Part shown: one piece after another, positions 46,997 to 57,767 of the stretch
Layout of the letters: each line of letters begins with the position of its first letter
Position numbering within the stretch: the stretch's first letter is position 1
Source of the DNA: Nocardioides sp. zg-1230
GTDB lineage: Bacteria; Actinomycetota; Actinomycetes; Propionibacteriales; Nocardioidaceae
Assembly: GCF_013155335.1 (NCBI RefSeq)
Contig: NZ_JABJQZ010000001.1
Coordinates: 1,550,001 to 1,614,000, forward strand
DNA length: 64,000 nt
Reading direction: 5' to 3'
Notes under the pieces: generated by a model
Told to the model about the DNA's origin: nothing
The model's input: the letters and a program-made list of their open reading frames with translations, nothing else
Database searches by the model: none
Position numbers and translations under genes: made by a program

Positions 46997-48404
46997 ATGA
47001 GCTCCGCAGACCTCCCGCCCTGCGTCTTCCTCCTCTTCGGCGCCCGCGGCGACCTCGCGGCGCGCAAGCTGTTCCCCGGCCTCTACCGCCTCGCAGCGGC
47101 CGGACGGCTGCCGCAGCACTACGCCGTCATCGGCAGCGGTCGGCACTCCCCGGGGTCGGACGACGACTTCCGCGACGAGGTGCGCTCGGGGCTGCGCGAC
47201 TCGATCGACGACCTCGACGACGACGTCGTCCGGGACCTGCTCGACCGCCTGTCGTTCCAGACCTCCGACGCCGACGACGGCGCCGACCTCGCCGCCCGGG
47301 TGCGGGAGGTCGAGGAGGCGCTCGGCGACGACGTACGCCGCCTCGTGTACCTGTCGGTGCCGCCGACCGCGATGTCCGGGATGGTCGGCATGCTCGGGCG
47401 CGAGGGGCTGGCCGAGCGGGCGCGGCTGGTCATCGAGAAGCCCTTCGGGCTCGACCTCCAGTCCTTCGAGGAGCTCGACCGTGACGTGCACGAGGTGTTC
47501 GAGGAGGAGCAGGTCTTCCGCATCGACCACTTCCTCGGCAAGGAGGCCGTGCAGAACCTGCTCGCCCTGCGCTTCGCCAACGCCCTCTTCGAGCCGGCCT
47601 GGAACCGGCAGAGCATCGCGTCGGTGCAGGTCGACGTGCCCGAGACGCTGGCGATGGAGGGCCGCGGCTCGTTCTACGAGTCCACCGGCGCACTGCGCGA
47701 CATGGTCTCGACCCACCTCTTCCAGATCCTCGGCGCGGTCGCCCTCGAGGACCCGGGGGAGTGGTCGGCCGACGCCGTACGACGTGCGCGCGCCGCGGTG
47801 TTCGCCGACGTCCAGCCGCTCGACCCGGCGCGCGTCGTGCTCGGCCAGTACGACGGCTACCGCGGCGAGGACGACGTGGACGAGGACTCCGACGTCGAGA
47901 CCTTCGTCGCGCTCGAGGCCCGCGTCGACAACGACCGGTGGCGCGGCGTCCCGTTCCACCTGCGCACCGGCAAGGCGATGGCCGAGACCCGGCGCACGGT
48001 CACCCTCCGCTTCCGGGCCCCCGACTCGACGGTCTTCGGGGAGGGACGGGCGCGCGACGAGCTGGTCCTCGAGCTGACCGACGAGGCGAAGATCCACGTC
48101 GACGTCCTCGGCAAGCGGCCGGGACCGGAGATGGAGCTCGCGCCGGCCACCATGCGCCTCGACCTGGGTGAGGAGCTCCCGCACGACGAGCCGCTCGAGG
48201 CCTACGAACGCCTGCTGCTCGACGTGCTCCACGGCGACCACACGCTCTTCGCGCACGCCGACGAGACGCGGCGGCTGTGGGAGGTGTGCCAGCCGGTGCT
48301 CGACGACCGGCCGGCCCCGCTGCCGTACGAGCAGGGGTCCTGGGGACCCACCGAGGCGCTCGACCTGCCCGACGGCGGCTGGCGGCTCGGGAGCGGCGAC
48401 GCCG

Positions 48405-48415
<11 letters not shown>
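46997..48415 (+). CDS. zwf: glucose-6-phosphate dehydrogenase
   Basis: The 472-residue enzyme oxidises glucose 6-phosphate with NAD(P)+. It has the nucleotide loop [13 protein letters not shown] (the usual GASGDL with Ser replaced by Arg), EKPFG (about 147-151), the active-site RIDHFLGKE (about 175-183), and late conserved RTGKAM. ATG 46997 follows a TAGCGT box by seven bases, a leaderless layout. The stop overlaps the GH15 gene by 11 bases. It is not accompanied by opcA, tal or tkt as in the usual pentose-phosphate operon, so it may be a second zwf copy; this is inference. Confidence 0.92.
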
Positions 48416-50270
<1,855 letters not shown>

Positions 50271-50294
50271 GGAGGCGAACGCCCGGGCTCGATG

Positions 50295-52220
50295 TCAGGA
50301 GGTCCAGGCGTGCCAGAGGTCGGCGTACTCCCCGTCGAGCTGGAGCAGCTCGTCGTGGCTGCCGAGCTCGACGATGCGCCCGTCGATGACCACGGCGATG
50401 CGGTCGGCGTCGTGGGCGGTGTGCAGCCGGTGGGCGATCGCCACGACGGTGCGGCCCTCGAGCAGGTTGTTCATCGACCCCTCGAGCGTGCGGGCGGTGC
50501 GCGGGTCGATGAGCGAGGTCGCCTCGTCGAGCACGAGGGTGTGTGGGTCGGCGATGATCAGCCGGGCCAGGGCGACCTGCTGGGCCTGCGCGGGCGTCAG
50601 GGAGAAGCGGCCGGAGCCGATCAGCGTGTCGAGCCCCTCGGGCAGGCGCTCGACCCACGACAGGCCGCCGACCGCGGCGAGCGCCTGACGTACGGCGTCG
50701 TCGGGGGAGTCCTCGCGCGCCAGCAGGACGTTGTCGCGCACGGACCCGATGAAGACGTGGTGCTCCTGGGTGACGAGCGCGACCTCGGTGCGCAGCACCT
50801 CGAGCGGGAGGTCGACGAGGTCCACGCCGCCCACGCGCGCCGAGCCGGTGCGGGGGCGGTTGATCCCGGACAACAGGCGCCCGAGGGTCGACTTGCCGGA
50901 CCCGCTCGGGCCCACGACCGCCAGCCGCTCGCCGGTGCGCAGCCGCAGGTCCACGCCGTGCAGCACGTCGTGGCCCTCCCGGTAGGCGAACCGGAGGTCC
51001 TCGGCGGCCAGCTCGACCCCGTGGGGCAGCCGGTCGCCGGGCTCCCGGTCGGGCGGCACCTCGGCGATGCCGAGCAGGCGGCTGGTCGAGGCGGCGCCCA
51101 CCTGCAGGCGGTCGACCTCGCCGATCACGGCGTCGAGGGGCTCGGCCAGCGCGACGACGTAGAGCAGGGCGGTGGTGATCTGGCCCAGGTCGACCCAGCC
51201 GCGGCTGTAGCCGTAGGCGCCCACGACGAGCGTGACGACCTGCGGGACCTGGAAGGCCGCGTTGAGCGCCGCGAAGAGCACGTTGCGGAGCGTCATGCCG
51301 TAGCGCTCGGCCTGCGCCGAGACGGCGATGTCGTCCGAGCCCGCCTTCACCCGGGCCTGTGACAGGCCGAGCGCCTCGACGGTGCGCGAGCCCTCGACGG
51401 TCTCGGTCAGGGTGGTGTTGATGCGGGAGTAGGTGGCGCCCTCGGTGATGTACGCCTTCGGCGCGCGGCGCAGGTAGGTGCGCACCGCCGGGGTGCAGAG
51501 GGCGAACACCACGAGGGCGGGCACGGCGAGCACGACCGAGTTGAGCAGCATCGCCACGACCGACAGCACGACGGTCATCAGCGAGATCAGCAGCCGTGGC
51601 ACGCCCCACTGCACCGACCGGGCCATGGTGCCGACGTCGCGGGTGACGCGGGTGACGAGGTCGCCGGTGCTGGCTCCCTCGACGCGGCCGACCGGGAGCC
51701 GCAGGATCGTGCTCACGACGTGCTCGCGAGCCGACGCGAGCAGGTCCTGGCCGAAGTGGGTGGAGGTGCGCTGGGCGCCGAAGGTGAAGAGTGCCTGCAG
51801 GACGACGACGCCGACCACGGCCAGGGCGAGCGTGTCGAGACCGGTGGCCGCGGCGCCCTGGGCGTCCACGCGGTTGACGAGCGACCCGAGCAGCCGCGGC
51901 ACGACGAGCGCTGATCCGGCGGCGAGCGCGTTGAGGACCACCATCAGCGCGAAGGCGCGCTTGCGCTGCCGGACGAGGTCGCCGAAGAAGGCGAGCACCG
52001 CGCGGTTGCCCGAGACCGGCCAGCCGCGCACCGGGTTGCGCGAGGCGTCGTAGACGGCCTCGGCGCGCTGGCGGCGCAGGTCGTGGCGCTGCCAGAGGGC
52101 GCGGCTGCGCTCGCGCAGCCCGACGTGGCCGGGCGGGTCGAGCTCGGGCGGGACGGCCGGCGGGTCCGCGGCCCGGTCGCGCCAGGTGTCGGCGGAGGTG
52201 GCGAGGAGGTCGGTGCTCAT
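50295..52220 (-). CDS. ABC exporter half-transporter, NBD with intact Walker motifs but altered signature
   Basis: The 641-residue protein has a membrane domain with six helices (about 85-370) and a nucleotide-binding domain (about 405-641). Walker A GPSGSGKST (437-445), Q-loop VTQEHHVFIGS, Walker B TLVLDEATSLID (D565, E566) and the H-loop AIAHRLH (H597) are intact. The signature, normally LSGGQ, reads LTPAQ (541-545). Its partner gene lies directly upstream with the opposite defects, so the two should form a heterodimer with one active site. ATG 52220 overlaps the partner's stop (ATGA). Substrate unknown; drug or lipid export is typical of the class. Confidence 0.92.
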   Translation of the reverse strand: MSTDLLATSADTWRDRAADPPAVPPELDPPGHVGLRERSRALWQRHDLRRQRAEAVYDASRNPVRGWPVSGNRAVLAFFGDLVRQRKRAFALMVVLNALAAGSALVVPRLLGSLVNRVDAQGAAATGLDTLALAVVGVVVLQALFTFGAQRTSTHFGQDLLASAREHVVSTILRLPVGRVEGASTGDLVTRVTRDVGTMARSVQWGVPRLLISLMTVVLSVVAMLLNSVVLAVPALVVFALCTPAVRTYLRRAPKAYITEGATYSRINTTLTETVEGSRTVEALGLSQARVKAGSDDIAVSAQAERYGMTLRNVLFAALNAAFQVPQVVTLVVGAYGYSRGWVDLGQITTALLYVVALAEPLDAVIGEVDRLQVGAASTSRLLGIAEVPPDREPGDRLPHGVELAAEDLRFAYREGHDVLHGVDLRLRTGERLAVVGPSGSGKSTLGRLLSGINRPRTGSARVGGVDLVDLPLEVLRTEVALVTQEHHVFIGSVRDNVLLAREDSPDDAVRQALAAVGGLSWVERLPEGLDTLIGSGRFSLTPAQAQQVALARLIIADPHTLVLDEATSLIDPRTARTLEGSMNNLLEGRTVVAIAHRLHTAHDADRIAVVIDGRIVELGSHDELLQLDGEYADLWHAWTS

Positions 52221-54097
52221 CGGACCGCCTCCTCGTCGAGGTCGCGGGTGACCACGCGGCGGTAGGCCTCGTCGCCGGCCAGCAGGTCGGCGTGGCGGCC
52301 CTCGGCGACCACGGTGCCGTCGTGCAGCAGTGCGACGCGGTCGGCGTGGTGGAGCCACAGCGGCGAGACCGTCGTGACCACGGTCGTACGGCCCCGGCGG
52401 GCCTCCGCGACCCGGGCCGCGATGCGGGCCTCGGTGTGGGCGTCGACCGCGGACGTGGGCTCGACCAGCACGAGGACCGGTGCGTCGGCGGCGATGGCGC
52501 GGGCGAGCACCACGCGCTGGCGCTGGCCACCGGACAGGCCGCGGCCGCGCTCGTCGAGCTGGCCCTGCCAGCCCTCGGGAAGGGCGTCGTACACGTCCTC
52601 GGCGTTCGCGATCTGCAGGGCCTCCTCGGCCTGCTCGCGGGTCAGCCGGGCGTGCGGGTCCACGGCGTCCTGCAGGGTGCCGGCGAAGAGCTGGCTGGTC
52701 GTGTCGCTGACCAGCACCTGACGTCGTACGTCGTCGAGGCGGGCGCGCGACAGGTCGACCCCGCCCAGGGTGACGCCCCACGGGCGGCGGACCCGCTCCT
52801 CGTCGAGCGCCGCGATGCGGGCCCGCTCGGCCGCCCGCTCGGCCCGGGAGCGACGGGCGGCGCGCCCCTTGGAGCCGTGGTCCTCGCCCACCGGCACCGG
52901 CTCGGTGTCGGCGGGCAGGTAGCGCCCGAGGCGGTCGGCCAGGGCCGCGCTCTGCTCGGGCACCGCGCTGACGACGACGGTGAGGAGCCCGGGCTGGACG
53001 GTGAGCCCGCTGGCGACGTCGTGCAGCGGTGCGGTGCCGTCGAGGGCGACCGGTTCGGCCGGGTCGCGCCACGGGGGCCGCTGGTCGAAGATCGCGATGG
53101 CCTTGCGGGCGCTGACCAGCGACCGCGTGCACTTCTGCGCGAACTCGAAGAAGGTGCGGATCGGGCCGACCATGAAGAGGCCGTAGCCGAGGAAGGTGAT
53201 GAGCTGGCCGACGCTCAGCGTGCCGTCCAGCACCTGTCGGGTGCCGAGCCAGACCAGCGCCACGAGGAAGATGCCCGAGAGGAGCACGCCGACGGCCTCG
53301 ACGACGGCCTGCCAGATGCCGGCGGACACCCCGGCCCGGCGGGCCGACTGCGACTGGCGGGCGTAGTTGGCGCCGAAGGTCTGCTCACCGCCGATGCCGC
53401 GCAGGATGCGGAGCCCGGCCACGATGTCGGTCGCGAGCGAGGTCAGGTCGGAGGTGCGCGAGCGCTCCAGCTGCTGGCGCCGGTGCAGGGGCCGCAGCAG
53501 CGGCAGCGCCGCGCCCACCAGGACCGGGGCCGCGACGAGGGTGAGCAGCCCGAGCTGCCACGACATCGTCAGCACGATGAACGCGACGGTGAGGTAGGAC
53601 ACCAGCTGACCCGTGGCGCGCGCCAGGATCTCGGTGAGGGCGCCGAACTCGTCGGAGTCGCTCGACGCGACGCTGAGCACCTCACCGGTGGGCGCGCGAC
53701 GCGGGAGCACGTGGCCCATCTGCGCCACCTTGCGAGTGACCATCTCGAGCGCGCCGTAGAGCGCGACCAGCCAGCTGCGCACCACCAGCGTGTGCGAGAC
53801 GATGCCGAACACGCCGCCGATGACGACCACGAGCAGCAGCAGCGCCGCCCAGCCCAGGAGCGCCGACTCGGAGCCGCCGACGATGCCGTCGTCGACGGCC
53901 CGGCCGAAGATCCACGGCCCGAGCGTCATCGGGAGGAACCAGAGCGCGTAGCAGAGCGACGAGAGCGCGATCAGCGCCTTCTGCTGGCCGAGGACCCACC
54001 GCAGGAACGCCAGGGGAGACCGGGTGTCGGGGTCCGGAGTGGGTGCGTCGTCTGAACCCGTGTAGAACGTCGCGATCCGGGGTGGGTAGTCCTGCAT
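52217..54097 (-). CDS. ABC exporter half-transporter, NBD lacking Walker A but with intact signature
   Basis: The 626-residue protein has six helices (about 40-325) and an NBD with an intact signature LSGGQRQR (521-528) but a lost Walker A: residues 374-388 read VVVSAVPEQSAALAD where GxxGxGKS/T is expected. Walker B is VLVLVE (541-546) with Val545 in place of the conserved Asp, and the H-loop histidine is absent (VVTTVSP). A charged insert (about 405-440) sits after the lost Walker A. It therefore donates only the signature to its partner. ATG 54097 has TAGGGT ten bases upstream. It is the first gene of the pair. Confidence 0.92.
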   Translation of the reverse strand: MQDYPPRIATFYTGSDDAPTPDPDTRSPLAFLRWVLGQQKALIALSSLCYALWFLPMTLGPWIFGRAVDDGIVGGSESALLGWAALLLLVVVIGGVFGIVSHTLVVRSWLVALYGALEMVTRKVAQMGHVLPRRAPTGEVLSVASSDSDEFGALTEILARATGQLVSYLTVAFIVLTMSWQLGLLTLVAAPVLVGAALPLLRPLHRRQQLERSRTSDLTSLATDIVAGLRILRGIGGEQTFGANYARQSQSARRAGVSAGIWQAVVEAVGVLLSGIFLVALVWLGTRQVLDGTLSVGQLITFLGYGLFMVGPIRTFFEFAQKCTRSLVSARKAIAIFDQRPPWRDPAEPVALDGTAPLHDVASGLTVQPGLLTVVVSAVPEQSAALADRLGRYLPADTEPVPVGEDHGSKGRAARRSRAERAAERARIAALDEERVRRPWGVTLGGVDLSRARLDDVRRQVLVSDTTSQLFAGTLQDAVDPHARLTREQAEEALQIANAEDVYDALPEGWQGQLDERGRGLSGGQRQRVVLARAIAADAPVLVLVEPTSAVDAHTEARIAARVAEARRGRTTVVTTVSPLWLHHADRVALLHDGTVVAEGRHADLLAGDEAYRRVVTRDLDEEAVR

Positions 54098-54170
54098 GTC
54101 GTGTCGAACCCTAGGTGCCGGTGCCCTGCCGGCACGAACGGATAACGCGTGGGGAAGGGCGGCGATCGCC

Positions 54171-55265
54171 TCAGGCCGCGCCGTACGCCGGGTAGTCGGT
54201 GTAGCCCTCGGCGTCGCCGCCGTAGAACGTCTCGGGCCGCGGCGGGTTGAGCGGCAGCCCCTCGGCGAGTCGGCGCGGCAGGTCGGGGTTGGCGATGAAC
54301 GACCGGCCGAAGGCCGCCGCGTCGACGAAGCCGGCCTCCAGCAGCCGCTCCGCCTTGGCGAGGTCGTAGCTGCCGGCGCCGACGATCGGACCGGGGTGGG
54401 CCGCCCGCAGGGCGCGGCGGTAGTCGTCGTCCAGCGCCGGCCCGCCGGCCCAGTCGGGCTCCGACAGGTGCAGGAAGGCGAGGTCGCGGCGGCCGAGCTC
54501 ACCGGCGACGTACAGCCCCGCCTCGGCGCCCTCGGGGTCCTCGGTCCCGTTGAACGACCCGATCGGGGAGATCCGGACGGCGACGCGGTCCGCGGACCAC
54601 GCGTCGACGACGGCGTCGGTGACCTCGAGCATCAGCCGTGCCCGGTTGGCCAGCGACCCGCCGTACGCATCCGTGCGCAGGTTGCTGTCGGCGGCGAGGA
54701 ACTGGTGGAGCAGGTAGCCGTGCGCGCCGTGGATCTCGACGAGGTCGAAGCCGGCCTCGCGGGCGTTCACGGTTGCGCGCCGGTAGTCCTCGATCACCCG
54801 CGGGATCTCGTCTAGGGCGAGCGGGCGCGGCACGGGGCAGCTGACGCGGGTCGGTCGCCCGTCCTCGCCCCGCACGGTGGTGCGGTTGCGGTAGGGCCCG
54901 TCGCTGGCCGAGACGGGCCGCTCGCCGCCGTGGAACGACTCGTGCGAGACCCGGCCGACGTGCCACAGCTGAGCCGCGATGAGCCCGCCCGCCTCGTGCA
55001 CGGCGTCGGTGATCCGGCGCCAGCCCGCGACCTGATCGTCGCTGTGGATGCCGGGGGTGTCCATGTAGCCCTTGCCCTCGGGGCTGATCTGGGTGCCCTC
55101 GGAGATGAGCAGGCCGGCGCCGGCGCGCTGCACGTAGTACTCGCGCATCAGGTCGTTGGGCACGTCGCCCGGCACCGAGGCGCGCATCCGGGTCAGGGGA
55201 GCCATCAGCACGCGGTTGTCGGCGCGGACGGCACCGAGGGACAGGGGCTCGAAGAGGGAGGGCAC
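54171..55265 (-). CDS. alkene reductase / NADH:flavin oxidoreductase (Old Yellow Enzyme)
   Basis: The 364-residue FMN enzyme reduces activated alkenes with NAD(P)H. It has the N-terminal SLFEPLSLGAVRADNRVLMAPLTRMRA, GTQISPEGKGY, AAQLWHVGRVSH, GFDLVEIHGAHGYLLHQF and DAYGGSLANRAR, followed by an AFGRSFIANPDLP C terminus, all Old Yellow Enzyme signatures. GTG 55265 gives the usual N terminus VPSLFEPL; the frame is open to 55400 without similarity. It is divergent from pirin. The natural substrate is unknown. Confidence 0.92.
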   Translation of the reverse strand: MPSLFEPLSLGAVRADNRVLMAPLTRMRASVPGDVPNDLMREYYVQRAGAGLLISEGTQISPEGKGYMDTPGIHSDDQVAGWRRITDAVHEAGGLIAAQLWHVGRVSHESFHGGERPVSASDGPYRNRTTVRGEDGRPTRVSCPVPRPLALDEIPRVIEDYRRATVNAREAGFDLVEIHGAHGYLLHQFLAADSNLRTDAYGGSLANRARLMLEVTDAVVDAWSADRVAVRISPIGSFNGTEDPEGAEAGLYVAGELGRRDLAFLHLSEPDWAGGPALDDDYRRALRAAHPGPIVGAGSYDLAKAERLLEAGFVDAAAFGRSFIANPDLPRRLAEGLPLNPPRPETFYGGDAEGYTDYPAYGAA

Positions 55266-55399
55266 GACACCCGCCAACAGGCACCACCCGTCGCTTGTTC
55301 CGACGCAGCGGTCGAGCGTGACCCGGCTCACGCCCGTCGGCCGGCCGAGTCCGGCGGCCCTCCTGCGCACATTCACCCCTGCGGGTACCGTGGCGATCA

Positions 55400-56353
55400 A
55401 TGACGGATGTCGAGGTGATGGCTCCGCGTGAGGTCCCGCTGGGTGGTCCCCGGGCCATGCGCGTACGACGCACGCTCCCGCAACGGCACCGCTCCCTGAT
55501 CGGCGCCTGGTGCTTCGTCGACCACTACGGGCCCGACGCCGTGGACGAGACCGGCGGCATGGTGCTCCCCGCCCACCCGCACACCGGCCTGCAGACCGTC
55601 AGCTGGCTCTTCGACGGCGAGATCGAGCACCGCGACTCCGTCGGCAGCCTGGCCACCGTGCGCCCCGGCGAGGTCAACCTGATGACCGCTGGGCGCGGCA
55701 TCAGCCACACCGAGGTCTCCACGCCCGGCACCACCACCCTCCACGGCGCCCAGCTGTGGATCGCGCTGCCCGACGACAGCCGCCACGTCGAGCCCCGCTT
55801 CGAGCACTTCGCGCCCGACCCCGTCCGCGGGCCCGGCTGGGAGGCGCGGGTCTTCATCGGCTCGGTGCTCGGCGCGAGCTCACCCGTCGAGGTCCACACC
55901 CCGCTCCTCGGCGCCGAGGTCATGCTCGCCCCGGGCAAGAGCCTCGAGGTGGAGGTCGACCCCACCTTCGAGCACGGCGTCCTGCTCGACGTGGGCACGA
56001 TCGACGTCGACGGCCAGGAGCTGGCACCCAGCGACCTCGCCCACCTCCCGCACGGACGGTCCACCCTCACCGTCACCGCGCAGGAGGAGGCCCGGCTCCT
56101 CGTCCTCGGCGGGCCACCGTTCGGCGAGGCCATCGTGATGTGGTGGAACTTCATCGGCCGCAGCCACGACGAGATCGCCGGCTACCGCCGGGAGTGGCAG
56201 GACCAGATCGCGGCGGGCGACGGCTTCGACGAGCGCGGCGTCGTGGCCGATGGCCGCGAGGTGTCCGAGGGCCGCTTCGGCACGGTGGACCTCGGCCTGC
56301 CGCCCATTCCCGCGCCGGTCCTGCCCAACGTCCGGCTCAAGGAACGGCACTGA
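55400..56353 (+). CDS. pirin family protein
   Basis: The 317-residue bicupin has the pirin metal-binding histidines in AHPHTGLQTVSWLFDGEIEH and the HTE of SHTEVS, with AGRGISHTE between. Pirins are Fe-binding proteins; some act as quercetinases or regulators, and the role here is unknown. ATG 55400 has TACCGT eight bases upstream, a leaderless pattern. The stop overlaps the possible CTG start of the glycosylase gene, so the two are probably co-transcribed. Confidence 0.92.
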   Translation: MTDVEVMAPREVPLGGPRAMRVRRTLPQRHRSLIGAWCFVDHYGPDAVDETGGMVLPAHPHTGLQTVSWLFDGEIEHRDSVGSLATVRPGEVNLMTAGRGISHTEVSTPGTTTLHGAQLWIALPDDSRHVEPRFEHFAPDPVRGPGWEARVFIGSVLGASSPVEVHTPLLGAEVMLAPGKSLEVEVDPTFEHGVLLDVGTIDVDGQELAPSDLAHLPHGRSTLTVTAQEEARLLVLGGPPFGEAIVMWWNFIGRSHDEIAGYRREWQDQIAAGDGFDERGVVADGREVSEGRFGTVDLGLPPIPAPVLPNVRLKERH

Positions 56354-56937
56354 GCGGCGCCGGTCCCGTCGTCGGCGACGACGGGGTGGCCCGCTGCCCC
56401 TGGGGTGCGGGCGACCCGGTCAACCTCGCCTACCACGACACCGAGTGGGGCCTGCGCGTCGACGGCGAGGCCGCCCACCTCGAGCGGCTCACCCTCGAGG
56501 CCTTCCAGTCCGGTCTCTCGTGGCGCACGATCCTCGACAAGCGGGAGAACTTCCGCGCCGCCTTCGGCGGGTTCGAGGCCGACGTGGTCGCGGCGTACGA
56601 CGAGCGCGACGTGGAGCGGCTGATGGCCGACGCGGGCATCGTCCGCAACCGCCGCAAGGTCGACGCGGCGATCACCAACGCGCGTGCCACGGTCGCACTG
56701 CGCGAGCAGGGCGGGCTGGAGGCCTTCATCTGGTCCTTCCGTCCCGAGCCCGGTCCGCCGCCGCGCACCACCGTGGACGTGCCCACCACATCGGTGGAGT
56801 CGGTGGCGCTGTCGAAGGCGCTCAAGAAGGCGGGGTTCGCGTTCGTCGGCCCTACGACGATGTACGCCCTCATGGAGGCGGTCGGTCTGGTGGACGACCA
56901 CCTCGAGGGGTGCCACCGGCGCGGGTGCGCCGGCTGA
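56350..56937 (+). CDS. tag: DNA-3-methyladenine glycosylase I
   Basis: Tag removes 3-methyladenine from alkylated DNA. The 195-residue product (if it starts at CTG 56350) shows the family motifs VARCPWGAGDPVNLAYHDTEWG with Zn ligand Cys and His, the helix-hairpin LTLEAFQSGLSWRTILDKRENFR, VGPTTMYALMEAVGLVDDH and a C-terminal CHRRGC with the other zinc ligands. No ATG exists at the front: GTG 56386 starts only three residues before the conserved CPW, while CTG 56350 overlaps the pirin stop (CTGA) and has AAGGAA at a good distance. I prefer CTG but the GTG is possible (183 residues). Confidence 0.92.
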   Translation: MSGAGPVVGDDGVARCPWGAGDPVNLAYHDTEWGLRVDGEAAHLERLTLEAFQSGLSWRTILDKRENFRAAFGGFEADVVAAYDERDVERLMADAGIVRNRRKVDAAITNARATVALREQGGLEAFIWSFRPEPGPPPRTTVDVPTTSVESVALSKALKKAGFAFVGPTTMYALMEAVGLVDDHLEGCHRRGCAG

Positions 56938-56948
56938 GGCGGTCCGGG

Positions 56949-57680
56949 TCAGGCGGGCTTGCACCACACCGAGACGTGGCTCTCGCTGTCGTTGGTGAAG
57001 GGTGCCCCGTGCCAGTCGGCGACACGGCGCTCCAGCCCCATCCCGCCCAGCTGCGCCATGAGGTCGCACTCGTTCGGCCAGATGTAGCGGAAGTTGCTCT
57101 CGCCGTAGGTGACCGTGCCGTCGTCGTGCCGGCGGTAGTGGTGGGACGTGCCCTGCTGGGTGGTCATGTCGTAGGTGTCGAACCCGACGTGACGCCGCCC
57201 GACGTGGAACGGCACCGCGGCCTGGCCGGGTGGGAAGCGACGGATGCCGGGCACCCAGAGCTCGACCACGAAGCGACCGCCCGGCGCCAGGTGGCGGGCG
57301 GCGTTGCGGAAGGTCGCGACCTGCTCGGCCTGGGTGCGCACGTTGCCGATGCTGTTCCAGACGACGTAGACGAGGCTGAACTCGCCCTCGACGCGGGCCG
57401 TGGCCATGTCGCCGACGACCACTGGGAGGTCGGCCCGCTTGCGGTGGAGCTGGTCGGCCATCGGCTGCGACAGCTCGATGCCGGAGACCGGGACGCCGCG
57501 GTCGGCCAGCGGGATGGCCACGCGGCCGGTGCCGATGGCCAGCTCGAGGGCGGCGCCGTCCCCGGCGAGCCCGGCCAGGAGGTCGACCGCCGGGTCGAGG
57601 ACCTCGGGCTCGAACATGAACGCCGAGCTCTCGTCGTACGTCGTCGCGGTCTCGGCGTCCCAGTGGTCGCTGCTGCTCAT
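56949..57680 (-). CDS. class I SAM-dependent methyltransferase
   Basis: The 243-residue cytoplasmic protein has the SAM-binding loop LELAIGTGRVAIPLADRG, SGIELSQPM, the VVVGDMA acid strand, and SLVYVVWNSIGNV, the usual order of class I methyltransferases. A C-terminal beta-rich domain follows (about 150-243). The substrate is unknown. ATG 57680 follows CAGCGT by seven bases, an imperfect -10 box. It is convergent with tag and divergent from the amidase gene. Confidence 0.88.
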   Translation of the reverse strand: MSSSDHWDAETATTYDESSAFMFEPEVLDPAVDLLAGLAGDGAALELAIGTGRVAIPLADRGVPVSGIELSQPMADQLHRKRADLPVVVGDMATARVEGEFSLVYVVWNSIGNVRTQAEQVATFRNAARHLAPGGRFVVELWVPGIRRFPPGQAAVPFHVGRRHVGFDTYDMTTQQGTSHHYRRHDDGTVTYGESNFRYIWPNECDLMAQLGGMGLERRVADWHGAPFTNDSESHVSVWCKPA

Positions 57681-57767
57681 GGCGACCACGCTGCCCCACG
57701 AGGACCACGGACCACCACCGATTTCACCCCTCCCGCCGGACCCGGGCAGTCCGTAGGCTGCCCCGCT

